64,000 bases of DNA from assembly GCA_029582155.1 (NCBI GenBank), contig CM055909.1:43460967-43524966 (forward strand). The letters are read 5' to 3'. The notes under the pieces were generated by a model, which ran no database searches, was not told the origin of the DNA, and worked only from the letters and a program-made list of their open reading frames with translations. Of the stretch, positions 10,365 to 23,200 are shown in pieces. The DNA is from Panopea generosa (taxonomy: Eukaryota > Mollusca > Bivalvia > Adapedonta > Hiatellidae). The stretch's first letter is position 1, and each line of letters starts with the position of its first letter. Position numbers and translations under genes: made by a program.

Positions 10365-11700
10365 CGTAACGTCTCACATCACTATAACATTTCCCATAGG
10401 GCTCCATTGTAACATTTATGTCCAAAACAAAGTGAAACAATGGTTGTCAGATGACAACAAAGCTCGCCGATGTGACAAAACTCACCACCCATGCAAACAT
10501 TGAGATTGGAGGCAAACACCAAAACTTAAAAGCAACTAAACGCAAAGAGTTTAACCTGGATGTCTACAGAATAAAAAATAAGTTCAAAAAGGCCATAACT
10601 CTGTCAAAATGCAACCCCGAGGTATGGTTTTTGTCTCTGTGTGTTCCGTCGATGATGGTGAACAAACATGCGAAATACCATTCATATCAAATGATTAGTT
10701 GCATAGATATTTTAAACTTTAACGCAACTAAACGCAAAAGTTTAACCTGGATATCTGCAGACAAAAAAATTAAGTCCAAAAGGGCCATAACTCTGTCAAA
10801 ATGCAACCCCGAGTTATGGTTCTTGTCTCTGTGTGTTCCATTAATGATAGTGAACACACATGCGAAGTTTCACTCACATCGAATAAGTGGTTGCATAGAT
10901 ATCTTTAACTTAAACGCAAAAGTTTAACCTGGGTGCCTGATTCCAAAAAGGGCCATAACTGTGCCAAAATGCAACCCAGAGTAATGGTTCTTGTCTGTGT
11001 ATGTCCACTGATGATGGTGAACACACATGCGAAGTTTCATTCACATCCAATGAGTGGTTGCATAGATATCTTAAACTTAAACGCAAAAGTTTAACCTGGG
11101 TGTCTAAGTCCAAAAAGGGCCATAACTGTGCCAAAATGGAACCCAGAGATATGGTTTCTTATCTCTGTGTGTTCCATTGATGATGGTGAACACACATGCG
11201 AAGTTTTATTCACATCAAATGAGTGGTTGCATAGATATCTGAAACTTAAACGCAAAAGTTTAACCTGGGTGTCTACAGACGACGCCGGGGTCATGGCAAT
11301 AGCTCTCCTTGGACTTAAGTCCCGGCGAGCTTAAAATGAAATCTGCAGCATGTGTCTGGGCTCAAATTCCTCACTGGTTCAAGATATGTAATTATAAAAG
11401 AAAAAACGATCATACCTTAACCAGATTGTTTTTTTATTTAATGCTTTTGTGATACTTGTCAATTTCCAGGGTAACAATTTCAACTATTCGCCCACGATGC
11501 GGTTCGAACTAACAATTCTAAAATGACACAGAATTGCCCAGAAAACTGGTATCAGCATCAAATTTTCAGTGTTGATTTCTGAAAAATTGACCATGCTAGG
11601 AGAAAATAAACAACTGCAGTACAAAGCCCGGAGAAAAGAAGAAAGTGAGAACTAAATGTTTTTAACTACCTCCTGGTCCAGAGTACTCAAGGGAAACAAT
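10365..11700 (+). mobile_element. Dispersed repeat split by a nested element
   Basis: 10365-10437 and 11333-11700 together match, in reverse orientation, the uninterrupted sequence 28885-29336. The join (GTGAAA, then AATCTGCAGC) falls exactly at the borders of the tandem-repeat element at 10438-11332, so that element inserted into this one. Confidence 0.75.
10438..11332 (+). mobile_element. Pearl/HINE-like non-autonomous element with four tandem units
   Basis: A 10-bp inverted repeat, AAGCTCGCCG at 10460-10469 and CGGCGAGCTT at 11323-11332, encloses about four tandem units of 167-192 bp, each with GGCCATAACT (10591, 10783, 10951, 11118) and CATGCGAAGTTTCA-like text. Short subterminal inverted repeats around tandem units of about 160 bp are the plan of the bivalve pearl/Helentron-associated elements. 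The family assignment is inference. Confidence 0.65.
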
Positions 11701-11936
11701 AGTGATGTGATTCCGTTAGCGTTTTGCGGATTTTCAAAAGTTTTGAACGACTGTTATGTCCATATTTCTAATATCTTGACAAACATTATTAAGAAATGTT
11801 CATGGTATTAATCACGTCCGATCATGAAAACTCGGATCAAACTGATGAATGTGAAAATCTCCTTATACATTTTATAACACCCCATTATTTTACAAATGTG
11901 CTATGTGTGTAAATGCAATAAGACGGCTCTTGGCGT

Positions 11937-13383
11937 CTTTTTGTACTGATGATACAATTTATAGTGCATTTTACAGTGTTTTGTGGCAAAAAATTTTTTT
12001 TGGAATATCGTCAAATACAGTTCAACAAAATACAATGTTTATTTATCTTTATGACATTGATTGGATAGGTAACATTTCTCTGGAAGTAACATCAAATCGG
12101 ACGAAATCATATAACGTGCATTCCTGAATTTCAGTTTAGCTGACTTTAGAAATATCACTAAATACGGTTATAACAGAATATAATGCCTATTCCTCTTTAA
12201 AGCATGGACCAGTTAGGTTACATTTCTAAACACTAAATAAGATTAATGCAAATCGGTTTCATATAACATGTAGATATTGATTACGTAATTAGCATACATT
12301 AATTAACGAAACAAAAGCAACTATTTAATTTATCAGGAAAATGAATACGTAAGATATTTATTTTCAACTAACATCAAATATGACTGAATAATTGACCCAC
12401 ACAATAAGCTTTCGTTCAGATTATAGTATCTATTAAGCAAATATTTTTAGAAACATTATCAAATATGGTTATAACAAAAGATTATGTTTCAAGAATTTAT
12501 CTGATATACACCATGTAGTTTACATTCTTTAGAAATATCAAAAAAAAAAAGATTGAAAAAAAAAATATATCGCCTTTTTGATAATGACTTTGTATTTTAT
12601 ATTCTTTAGAAATAGCTTCAAATAAGGTAAAACTAAAATATACGGTTAGATGATCCGATTTTGGCGATATATTTAACAATTCTATATAAATAACAATAAA
12701 TAAGCTTAAAGCAAATTGTTGTGTTCGTTATTTTAGATAGTATTCTGAGCACTACCACATTGGAGTATCATGTCGCAGACACATGATACGATATCCTATT
12801 ACGACATAAGTCTGACACCTGACCGGCCAGAACTTGAACTATCCTCTAAATCCAATCACCAATTAGAGTAAAATACATGTTAGTGGATCAGTTATATTGA
12901 CTGCAAACATAACACATTTTAAATGATAATAAGTTTAACAAACACAGTCTCCCATTAACACAAATTGGCTTAGGCAGCTAAAATAATACTTTCAAATTAG
13001 CATTGAGCATGTTAATTAGCACAAGGCATAATGATTTATTATTGAATACGATATCGTATGTAGATAATAACGTTTTTTTTAGATCATTCTAAACTAAACC
13101 TCATTTATTTTCTGATTTTTTTCAATCATAAACATTATCGAGGTAACACCTTTAAACAACACGCATTTTCAACATTATTTAAAAAAATATTGACAACTTT
13201 TCTTTAAAATGAACCTATGAATGTCTATATAAAATTTGAAGACCGAAGGACTCTTAAATATACAAAATCATATTTTTTAAAGATAAAAGAGAAGAAGAAG
13301 TCTTTTTTTTCAAGGACTAACATTTGTAATATTCATGTTTATTATGATGCTTACTACATGTAATAGAAGGACATCATAATAAT
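11937..13383. repeat. Large tandem duplication, copy 1 (1447 bp)
   Basis: Collinear with 13384-14786, with scattered substitutions and small indels. AT-rich, no coding potential. It contains a fragment of the family-1 SINE body at about 12745-12860. Confidence 0.88.
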
Positions 13384-14786
13384 CTTTTTGTACTGATGAT
13401 ACAATTTATAGTGCATTTTACAGTGTTTTGTAGCTAATTTTTTTTTTTTAGAAATATCGTCAAATACAGTTCAACAAAATACAATGTTAATTTATCTTTA
13501 TGACATTGATTGGATAGGTAACATTTCTCTGGAAGTAACATCAAATCGGACGAAACCATATAACGTGCATTCCTCAATTTCAGTTTAGCTGACTTTAGAA
13601 ATATCACTTAATACGGTTATAACAGAAGATAATGCCTATTCTTCTTTAAACAATAGACCAGTTAGGTTACATTTCTAAACACTAAATAAGATTAATACAA
13701 ATCGGTTTCATATAACATGTAGATATTGATTACGTAATTAGCAAACATCAGTTAACAAAACAAAAACAACTATTTAATTTATCAGGAAAATGAATACGTA
13801 GAAAATATTTATTTTCAACTAACATCAAATATGACTGAATAATTGACCCACACAATATGCTTTCGTTCAGATTATAGTATCTATTAAGCAAATATTTTTA
13901 GAAACATTATCAAATATGGTTATAACAAAAGATAATCTTTCAAGAATTTATCTGATATACACCATGTAGTTTACATTCTTTAGAAATAACAAAAAAAAAG
14001 ATTGAAAAAAAAATATATCGCCTTTTTGATATTGACTTTGTATTTTATATTCTTTAGAAATAGCTTCAAATAAGGTAAAACTAAAATATACGGTTAGATG
14101 ATCCGATTTTGGCGATATATTTAACAATTCTATATAAATAACAATAAATGAGCTTAAAGCAAATTGTTGTGTTCGCTATTTTAGATAGTATTCTGAGCAC
14201 TACCACATTGGAGTATCATGTCGCAGACACATGATACGATATCCTATTACGACATAAGTCTGACACCTGACCGGCCAGAACTTGAACTATCCTCTAAATC
14301 CAATCACCAATTAGAGTAAAATACATGTTAGTGGATCAGTTATATTGACTGCAAACATAACACATTTTAAATGATAATAGGTTTAACAAACACAGTCTCC
14401 CATTAACACAAATTGGCTTATGCAGCAAAAAAAATATTTTCAAATTAGCATTGAGTATGTAAAACAAGGCATAATGATTTATTATTGAATACGATATCGT
14501 ATGTAGATAACGTTTTTTAGATAATGTTAAACTAAACCTCATTTACTTTCTGATTTTTTTTCAATCATAAACATTATCAAGGTAACACCTTTAAACAACA
14601 CGCATTTCTTTAAAATGAACCTATGAATGTCTATATAAAATCTGAAGACCGAAGGATTCTTAAATATACAAAATCATATTTTTTTAAAATATAAGAGAAG
14701 AAAAAGTGTATTTTTTCAAAGACTGACATTTGTGTTATTCATGTTTATTATGATGCTTACTACATGTAATAGAAGGACATAATAAT
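13384..14786. repeat. Large tandem duplication, copy 2 (about 1403 bp)
   Basis: Second copy, head to tail with the first; its SINE body fragment is at about 14190-14305, so the SINE fragment predates the duplication. A few dozen bases are deleted near its end. Confidence 0.88.
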
Positions 14787-15408
14787 GTCCTCATTTTTAT
14801 CAAAATTAACATTTCACGTTCATGTAGGACATTCTTAATAACTCTAAAACGAGCATTGCAATATACTCCTTTCATTATCATTGTCATTTTAGCTAATAGT
14901 ATAACGCGTTGCGAAACTGACGGGAGTTTTCCAATTTCATGACGAAGTGAAATCAACCAGTGACGTTTTATTGATCTGTATTTATCGTCACATCTTGAGA
15001 TTTTTGTGACGCCCACTTGCTTTGACACAACCTGTCAATTACCAGTTTCCAATCAACGAACAGTCGATTTGTTTACATGGTAATGTTTATGCGCCGTACT
15101 TAACGGATAGACGATGATTTTGCAACAAATATGGGCGGAGCTAACCTACACATATGCGCGGCACCTGTCATGTACTAAGTCCGTTGGTGCTTAAAGTAAA
15201 ATCCCAAAACTCTCATTAATTTCGCAATGCGTTGTAAATAAGGTCTTCAATTAAATAAAAAAATAATTAGTTTTATTTTACGAGGCAACATCCTTAAATG
15301 TGTATATCCTGTTCAATGCTCGTTCCCTGGCAACATTACTCTAGACTGATTCAACAATATATTCTTTCCTTTATTTAAATGAATATCATTGTTAATACAT
15401 AGCATATT
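14787..15408. other. Intergenic, nothing recognised
   Basis: Unique-looking AT-rich DNA with no conserved frame. Confidence 0.45.
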
Positions 15409-15636
15409 CACTAAAGAGATATGAAAACGCAACACAGGAAGAGATATGAAAACGCAACATATTTAGCTGGAATAATATACATATCCTACAGTATTAATTA
15501 AATGTTGATATTATTTGTTGTTTACATGAAATGTTATTAAACACTTTTGTAGCTCCTGCATTGGTGGCATTGTTTCCATTCCAAGTAAGTCCCCAATAAA
15601 CCCTGTGTTGCGTTTTCATGTCTTATCTTTTGAGTG
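15409..15636. mobile_element. MITE copy 1, about 228 bp
   Basis: Ends are inverted: AAAGAGATATGAAAACGCAAC at the left and its complement (GTTGCGTTTTCATGTCT) at the right. The left side repeats the motif twice. A sister copy lies at 16129-16347. Confidence 0.8.
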
Positions 15637-16128
15637 TACATAACATAAAATGGAATTACATTTAAATAAACAATCATCAAGTCACTATATACAGAATTAT
15701 AAGACATGTATGTAAACATTAAGTATTCAGAACATTGAGATCAATCTTTTTATTAGTTAGTTTACGGATTCCCATGTCCTTATTTTTTGCTATTTGCTAT
15801 AAATAAAAACGCGTTTATATTATTTGTATTCTAAATATAATATCAAAATGAAAATGACAAAGATCAGTCGTGAGCAATTCACAACTCTATATGACGACGC
15901 CATTGTTAGTAGAAGAGCGAGATCGGCTTCATCAGTTAACAAGGTGTACGCTCCCCAGTGGTGATGTTTACTTCTGGCTATTCCAAGGTGGCGCCCCCTG
16001 TTGTCACTTCTAATGCATGCATGTATTGTACTTATGATCAATTGATTATGTTTATGTTTTTATGGTTATGTTCTTTGAATGCAATATTTACTGATCTTCT
16101 ATTTTCTTTCTATTTATATATATGTGTA
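15637..16128. other. Spacer between two MITEs, nothing recognised
   Basis: Open frames of about 70-100 codons on both strands overlap the MITEs and have no support. Confidence 0.4.
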
Positions 16129-16347
16129 CGCTCAAGAGATATGAAAACGCAACGTAGGAAGAGATATGAAAACGCAACATATTTAGCACGAAGGTGGATA
16201 TCTGTACCCTACAGTAAGTACTGCTTGTTGATGGTATTGGTTGTTTACTTGAGATGTTACTGAATAATACAATGATAAGTCCCCTCTAAACCCTGTGTTC
16301 CATTTTCATATCTCTTCCTGTGTTTCGTTTTCATATATCTTGAGTGT
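16129..16347. mobile_element. MITE copy 2, about 219 bp
   Basis: Same element as at 15409-15636, starting CTCAAGAGATATGAAAAC and ending in the inverted form ATATATCTTGAGTG. Confidence 0.8.
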
Positions 16348-17596
16348 AGATATTTTGCCTCAATTGACCTGCGACGCGGGCTGTCAATCAAACAAGCCGA
16401 TAATCCAATCAGCGATCGATATTGTTTCCAGGGCCGCCATTTTCGTAAGACAAGCAAATGGTAAACACTATATTGTTTTACATGGTATTTACTTAGACAA
16501 GCAACGCCACGTGGTCAGTGGGCGGAGCGATAGTCTGTCTCGAGTCAGATCAATTTTGAGCCAAACAAAGAGCAGAAGTTTGTTGTTTATATTTTTACAC
16601 CTAACTACCCATTCAAAATATTTTATTTTAAAAATCTGTTAACCAACAAATAAAAAAATATTAGACCCTATAGTTAGGAGTAGACCTATATAAAGAAAAA
16701 CGCTAAAACAATCTTAAATATAAAAATCTTTTTGAAGTGGATAAAAAGCATCTCATTATCAAAAATAGATAAAATCTGAATGGTCTGACGGCATACTTTA
16801 AGCGGGAAATATATTTTATTATGACCGAGCCGCGTAGGCCAAGTTAGAAAATCCATTTTCAATATATTAATATGGCAATATGGGGTAAGTGTGTATATAT
16901 AGGCATGATATATAAGGGGTGGGGGAATGTTTCAAGACAATTTCAAAACTTTGAAAAAAAGGCTGATATATTTCCATTCAATTATGAGTAATCACAAGCG
17001 TGTAGTTCAGTTATTTTACACGTCAATACAACGCAAGTCGCTTGAAATAAAAAAATTAAAAACATCATCAAGTTAATAATTCAACTTTAGCACGTTAAAA
17101 GTAACAATGCTAATTTACTAAAATATACCGACTTAAAACACAAAGATTTGTCACACTGTCAGGAGTAATGTCTAATAATGGAAATACTCAATGTCTAATA
17201 AAAGTCACCAAATATTAAAAAAAACGTGAGTATAGAATATAACCAAATGTATTGTCCTCTGGCATAACTGGGAACTGTTTCGCGAATGTTCTGCATTTAG
17301 AAAATATCATAGACTGCTATGTGACATTGCACATGAAGCAATAAGTTGGTCTACAAAAAGAGGTGTGATGAAAAAAAAAAGAAATAATCCATTCCGATTT
17401 TACATTAATTTCTGTTGTCTCGAATCAACTTTTATGTAGAAGTCTTCTTCTTGTATGTTTGTTTGAAATAGATCATTTAAAACTGCTTTTTGTCAATATT
17501 TATTGCTTCATCGGCTACTAGAAAAAGATTGGTAACATCTCAAATGCACGTCTATTTCCAATTACGGAGATGTTGTTATAACAAAATAATTTTTTT
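16348..17596. other. Intergenic and 3' flank of gene B
   Basis: At about 16735-16990 lies a partial copy of a dispersed repeat (AAGCGGGAAATATATTTTA motif) also seen at 36270-36600, 49380-49770 and, inverted, 56105-56420. The part nearest 17596 should be gene B 3'UTR. Confidence 0.55.
17499..17504 (-). terminator. Candidate polyadenylation signal for gene B
   Basis: TTTATT on the plus strand, AATAAA on the minus strand, about 95 bases after the stop of gene B. Confidence 0.4.
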
Positions 17597-20235
17597 TCAA
17601 ATATTGTCTCCAATCGCAGATGAGTTTCTTCTGTTGACGTAAACAGTTCCATTTCTTTTTCGGAAAATGAATACTCCTTGACTGGTCAGTCCTGGGTCTT
17701 CCATCAGTACCATTTCGTCCTCTGCGTTTACCTTATGTACTAGTCGTTTGGTTGCAATTTCTGAAATGGTGTTGCATGATAGGTCTAGTAGCTTGAAACG
17801 AGGTAATGGACAGCAACTGTTCAATATATCAAGAGCTCCCTGCTCCTGAATCATGTTCCTATCGAGGAGTACTTCTTCAAGGTACTTTTTCCCGCTGACC
17901 GACAAAGCAAGTGAATGGGCTCCCTTCTCTGCAATTTGATTGTGTCGAACGTTCAAGTGCATAATCAGGTGACAATGTGTCTCGATGCATTTAGCAAGAT
18001 CCTCGGCAAACATATCCGTAATGGCATTTTCTTGTAGACAAAGGTACGTCAGTTCTGACAGCGACTTGTATTGATCGACGTCTCGAAACAGCCTTCCATA
18101 TCCAAGGCCACATTTCCACATACTTATATGGTTCCATGGATGGGGAGCCTGAAAAAACGTTTTCACCGCATGGTCTGTTTCTTCGACTCTGTCAGTAATA
18201 TCATACTGTGGATGGTCGTAAATTGCATGTTTGCTGAATTCCAGATGCTCTAGAAGGGGAGGCCGTGAAAGGTTCTGGAAAAAGCATATTGCGCTTTTCT
18301 TGGAGATGTTGTTATTCCTTATCGATAGTTTGCGAAGCGCTTTACTGACCAGTGATTTCGCAATCAGTCCAATCCCATCATCATCCAGATCGCACTCGCT
18401 TATGTGTAAAACTTCAAGCAGGACAAGTCGCTTTATCCAGCTCGCTAAAATTATGGATCCATGGGCTCCAATCGGGTTTTTCTGTATCCGAAGACTAGTC
18501 AGTCCAGACCTTGGAATTAGCGACGAAGACATCTCTAGTAGACCAATTGATGTCATTCGATTGTTTGCGACGTCGATTTTTCTCAATTTTTTCAAGTATC
18601 TCAGGTCCTCGCTCAATATGATTATTCCATTATCACCGAGGTTGCAATTTTGGATTTCCAAATTCTCTAGATTGACCAGTAAACTTATTTCGAGGGGCTC
18701 TGACATCTCTCTCCCTAGATTCAGATTTTCTGATAAATCCAAATGAGAGACGTTCTCGAAAGCACCAGTCTTGAAAACGTCTTTGATAGTTGATCCATTC
18801 AAATTACAGTTTTGGAGACAAAGTGTTGACAGGGATGGCGTAACTGCCAAGTAGCCAGCAATCCAATGCAGATGCCTCTGTTCTAGCATTTGTCCAGCCA
18901 GAGTTAATGATATAAATGCTACATTCTTTATATCATCAACAGAAGGATTACTATCAGCGACAACCATAGATCTACCTTCAAACGCAGCACTAAGACTAGG
19001 GTCAGCACTTTGGGATTGTGAATCTACGGGGTCTTCATTTGTAGGAAAACACGGTACGTCGGAACCGAGAAAATGATTTTCATCAGCTTCATCTTCAATT
19101 CCAAAATATGCTCTCTCTGATCCTAAATGCGTCTTTATCTGTGAATCATCATATTCCTTCCTGAATGCTATAGATGGGGGTTTTGATGTCCAAATACAAC
19201 GCAACGGCAGAAGCTGGGAAAAGCTGGAGGTACAATCTAACAGGTTTATCCATCTTAAAGCATCTAGCAATCGATCACCGTCTGTCACGTCCCCGTATAT
19301 TTCTCTTGAAAGATCGAGATATATGTTTTGTGAAACAAGTTGCAATGCCTTTACACCAGCCATCTTCCGAGCTTCGTGTTCCATCCGATTATAAAATTTA
19401 AACCGGGGTGGTGAGTAACATAACATATCGCTCGTCATAAAAATGTTGCAAGTATCTTCTTTTTGTTTGAATTCGACAGTTTGATTTAGAGACTGTAAAA
19501 ATATCTCAGTCACCAGGGAAACATATTGAAACTGCTCTTTGTTTGCTAGCGAATAGATTGAAACATCATCCACAAAACAAAATGCAAGCACATCTCGAAG
19601 AAGTGAACTTGTAAAGCTGTAGCCATGAGGACCAGAATGTAGTATGCCTTTCTTGTGGAGTTCCTCAAATACGTCTTCTAACTTTTGAACTTCAATTGTG
19701 AACGACTTAGGAACTTTCCTATAAATACTGCCTTCAGGAGATTGAGCCGTGTCTTTTGTGTATATGTAATCAAGACGAGTATCACCCACTTTTACCTGAA
19801 TACACGTACCTTTTATTTTGTCTGAAGCATCGGTTTGATATGTGTGCTTTTGGACAGGAATCGGGATTGCTTGCTTCTTTTTGTTTCCTATCAAATCAAA
19901 AATCAGTATTGCCGTCATGAAAATATTGTGCAACATTTCTGTTTCTAATGCTTTCAGAAACAGTTTTATTTCAGTGCAAAGCCATTCTTGAAAGTGTCTA
20001 ACTATGGATTTTGCTTGTCCTTTACCTCTTTTCTTTCCCCCTTCCATCTTCTCTTTCACTTCATCCTGCTCGTAGAAACGATCGATTCTCTCGAGTATGA
20101 ACGGGTCTTCTGCTAGTTGTCTGTATTGCTCAGGAAGACGATCCCGCACATATTTCGACAGTTTCAACCTGTTCTGCGTACCTGCTGATGCCTTTGCCGA
20201 CGACATCGCTAATCCGTCTAGAATGTGCACTGGTT
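17597..20235 (-). CDS. Gene B exon 5: middle domain and LRRs
   Basis: 2639 nt ending in TGA at 17597-17599. It starts EPVHILDGLA, as gene A starts EQVHLLDGLA, then YVRDRLPE and AEDP. The segment ELHKKGILHSGPHGYSF aligns with the winged-helix-like piece of gene A. LRRs begin about residue 787; SLVSKALRKL and NLSRPPLLEHLEFS match gene A closely. Confidence 0.9.
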
Positions 20236-23200
20236 CTGGAAGCATAAGCAGAAGGAATATTTTGAATATAATCGGATCCCAAACTTAAACAGAAATGTAT
20301 GAATCACAAGATTAATAGTTTCTTTGTTTATTATTATTATTATTATTATTGTTATTATTATATATTTCTGTACGGTACATTTGGATAAGGAATTAGTCGT
20401 GACAGACCGGCGACACCCTTGACACCCCATTCGTGACTAACATGTTTTCAGTAAAATAAAACAATAGTTGAATGAATATAATTGCAAAAACTGGTAACAA
20501 ATCACAAAATATGTTTATGTTACTTATAATATAACAAGGACGACAACTCTTGATGAATTACAATTAAGTTTTACATTTCCTATCATTCAAAATGTTTTAA
20601 TGTTTATAATTTTTGTCATGTCTATAATGATGGCAATAAAGGAATGGGGGTGGATTTAGCAAACTGATCAGCAAGATGGTGATATTGGTGACAGCATTGG
20701 TAATATTGAAACTCGTGATGATAATTATATTGAAAATAATACTGATAATAACGATATTAATACGTCTCACTACACAGTTACGCCCCTTTTCCCACGATAG
20801 CAAGATTCTTACGCTTAAAATAAAGGCCTTTGTACTTTGGTTATGAAATATATTCAAAATGGTCCATAGTGGTTGTGATTTCTTGCTGCAGTTGAGTTGA
20901 GCAAACATTTGCATAGCATATACTGCAATAAGACATCACTGGTGTTAAAAATGTGTTATGGGATTTCAACATATGCATGTATTTATGAGCATTTGAGGAC
21001 TTCATTTTCCAATAAAAATCAGGGTGTCACTGCACCCTCTTTAAAAAACAACGTGGTCAACCTACCAGTTATTGTGCATTTTTATGTGGGTAAACATTCC
21101 CGCTATGAGAAAAAAACACTTTAAACAAAATTCTGTGGAATTCTGTTTTTTACCATTGAAATCCTAGACTTTATTTTATATAGAACAAAGAACAAAATTC
21201 AACTGTGTAGTGAGATCTAATACTATTATAAGCATTGATACTAATACAGATAATAACGATGTTAATACGTTGTTGGCGTTGACACTAATAAAGATACTAA
21301 CGCTGCTAATACTGTTGTTGGCGTTGATTCTAATACAGATAATAACGCTGCTAATACTGTTGTTGGCGTTGATACTAATACAGATAATACCGCTGCTAAT
21401 ACTGTTGTTGGCGTTGAAACTAATACAGATAATACCGCTGCTAATACTGTTGTAAGCATTGATACTAATACAGATAATAACGCTGCTAATACTGTTGTTG
21501 GCGTTGAAACTAATACAGATAATAACGCTGCTAATACTGTTGTAAGCGTTGATACTAATACAGATAATAACGCTGCTAATACTGTTGTAAGCGTTGATAC
21601 TAATACAGATAATAACGCTGCTAATACTGTTGTTGGCGTTGATTCTAATACAGATAATAACGCTGCTAATACTGTTGTTGGCGTTGATACTAATACAGAT
21701 AATAACGCTGTTAATACTGTTGTAAGCGTCGATACTAATGAACACTTTGACGACAAAAATGAAGTTGATGTTGATGAAATAAATAATGATAATTTTTATT
21801 TGCATAAGGGAGATCCAAATTTTACCTAATTCTGACTTTGTCAGCCACGCTTTGCATCTCTCAAAATCAGCCTCGTGTATGTCCACATGGGATGTGATGT
21901 TCTTAACAGGGTAATTTTCGGATTCTGCCACTTTTTGAAGTTCCTAAAACCAAGCATAGAACTAAACTTAAATTGAACATCTTATTACTCTCAATAAGGT
22001 AGGTGATATATGTATTAAGTTAAAAAAATAAAAATGAATAATGAGCGCGTAATTAACCTGTAACCAAAAAGGTTAATTCTAGGAAATGTCCAATTGAGGC
22101 TAATACAATATAATCGATACAGACTAATTTTATAAGAAAATTTAATAGTTTGGAAGTTATTGTCACAATATAAAATATCTTGGATCGTATCATAACTCAG
22201 CAAATCATGTTTAATGATAATAATGTTGCTAACTCTAAAATGGTGCGATATACATTAGAATTAATACCTGATGAAAGAATGTTCACAATAAAGAATAGAA
22301 GATTTAGTTTATAATAATATATCGAGTCCGCGTCCCGGGTGGGACCAGTACTGAGTGTCAACAAGTCAAGTTTGGGATCGAGCCCGCAACCTCCGTGAGC
22401 GGCTATACACTATGTCCACTCTACCACCGCCCTGACCTCATGAGGAATGATGACATATACGACATCATTGTCGATCCCTATTCCCGATTTAACGCATGGA
22501 AAAAAAGTTTTATTTGATGCTACCCAGGTCTGGAATGGATCCGTAAGTTTCATTTAGTCCTATAGAAAATATTCTACTTTGATGCCACCAAGTTCAACAT
22601 TAGCGATGCGAGTTACACAAGAAACATACGTACAATCATCAAAATTATTGAATCAACCTTAAACACCAAAACGATAGATGGTCGTGGGCGGACTGCTTGT
22701 TCCAAAGTTACCAAAACATCTTTTTGGATGTAAATAATATACTTGGAGTAATTTTATTAACAACCGGACTAAGTTTTATTCAGACAGGACAAAGTACGAG
22801 TCTGGTATATAATATATATGGTACATGCATTTATATTATTGGAAATCTGTGGCGATTTTGCCATTTATTCTAACATAAGTTTGCTGTTCATTGCACTAAG
22901 TGTTTGGATTTGTGTGTAGGTTTGTTTTTCCAAATGTCTAATAATGAGGTTTAAAGAAATATGTCATATGAAAATTTCATTCATTGTTCAAACTGATGTT
23001 GTTATTGTGTTTTTTTGTGTTTTTTTTTGTTTGTTTTTTTTTTTTGGGGGGTGGGGTGGTGGGGGGGGGGGGGTAATGTACTTTAGAAGCTAATTATAAT
23101 GTGAACCGATTATAAAAAAGTCGACGTTTTACAGGCTAATCAGTTTATACATGCGATTTATAAAAATATGTGAACATTTTATGTTTACGGTAAAAATACC

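Noticed and set aside
10451-11334. Plus- and minus-strand frames of 67-158 codons
   Set aside because: They lie in the tandem units of the pearl/HINE-like element and repeat with them.
21176-21931. A separate 251-residue repetitive protein on the minus strand
   Set aside because: Its first part is gene B exon 4 in frame; the rest is intronic minisatellite. Kept only as a possible intron-retention tail.
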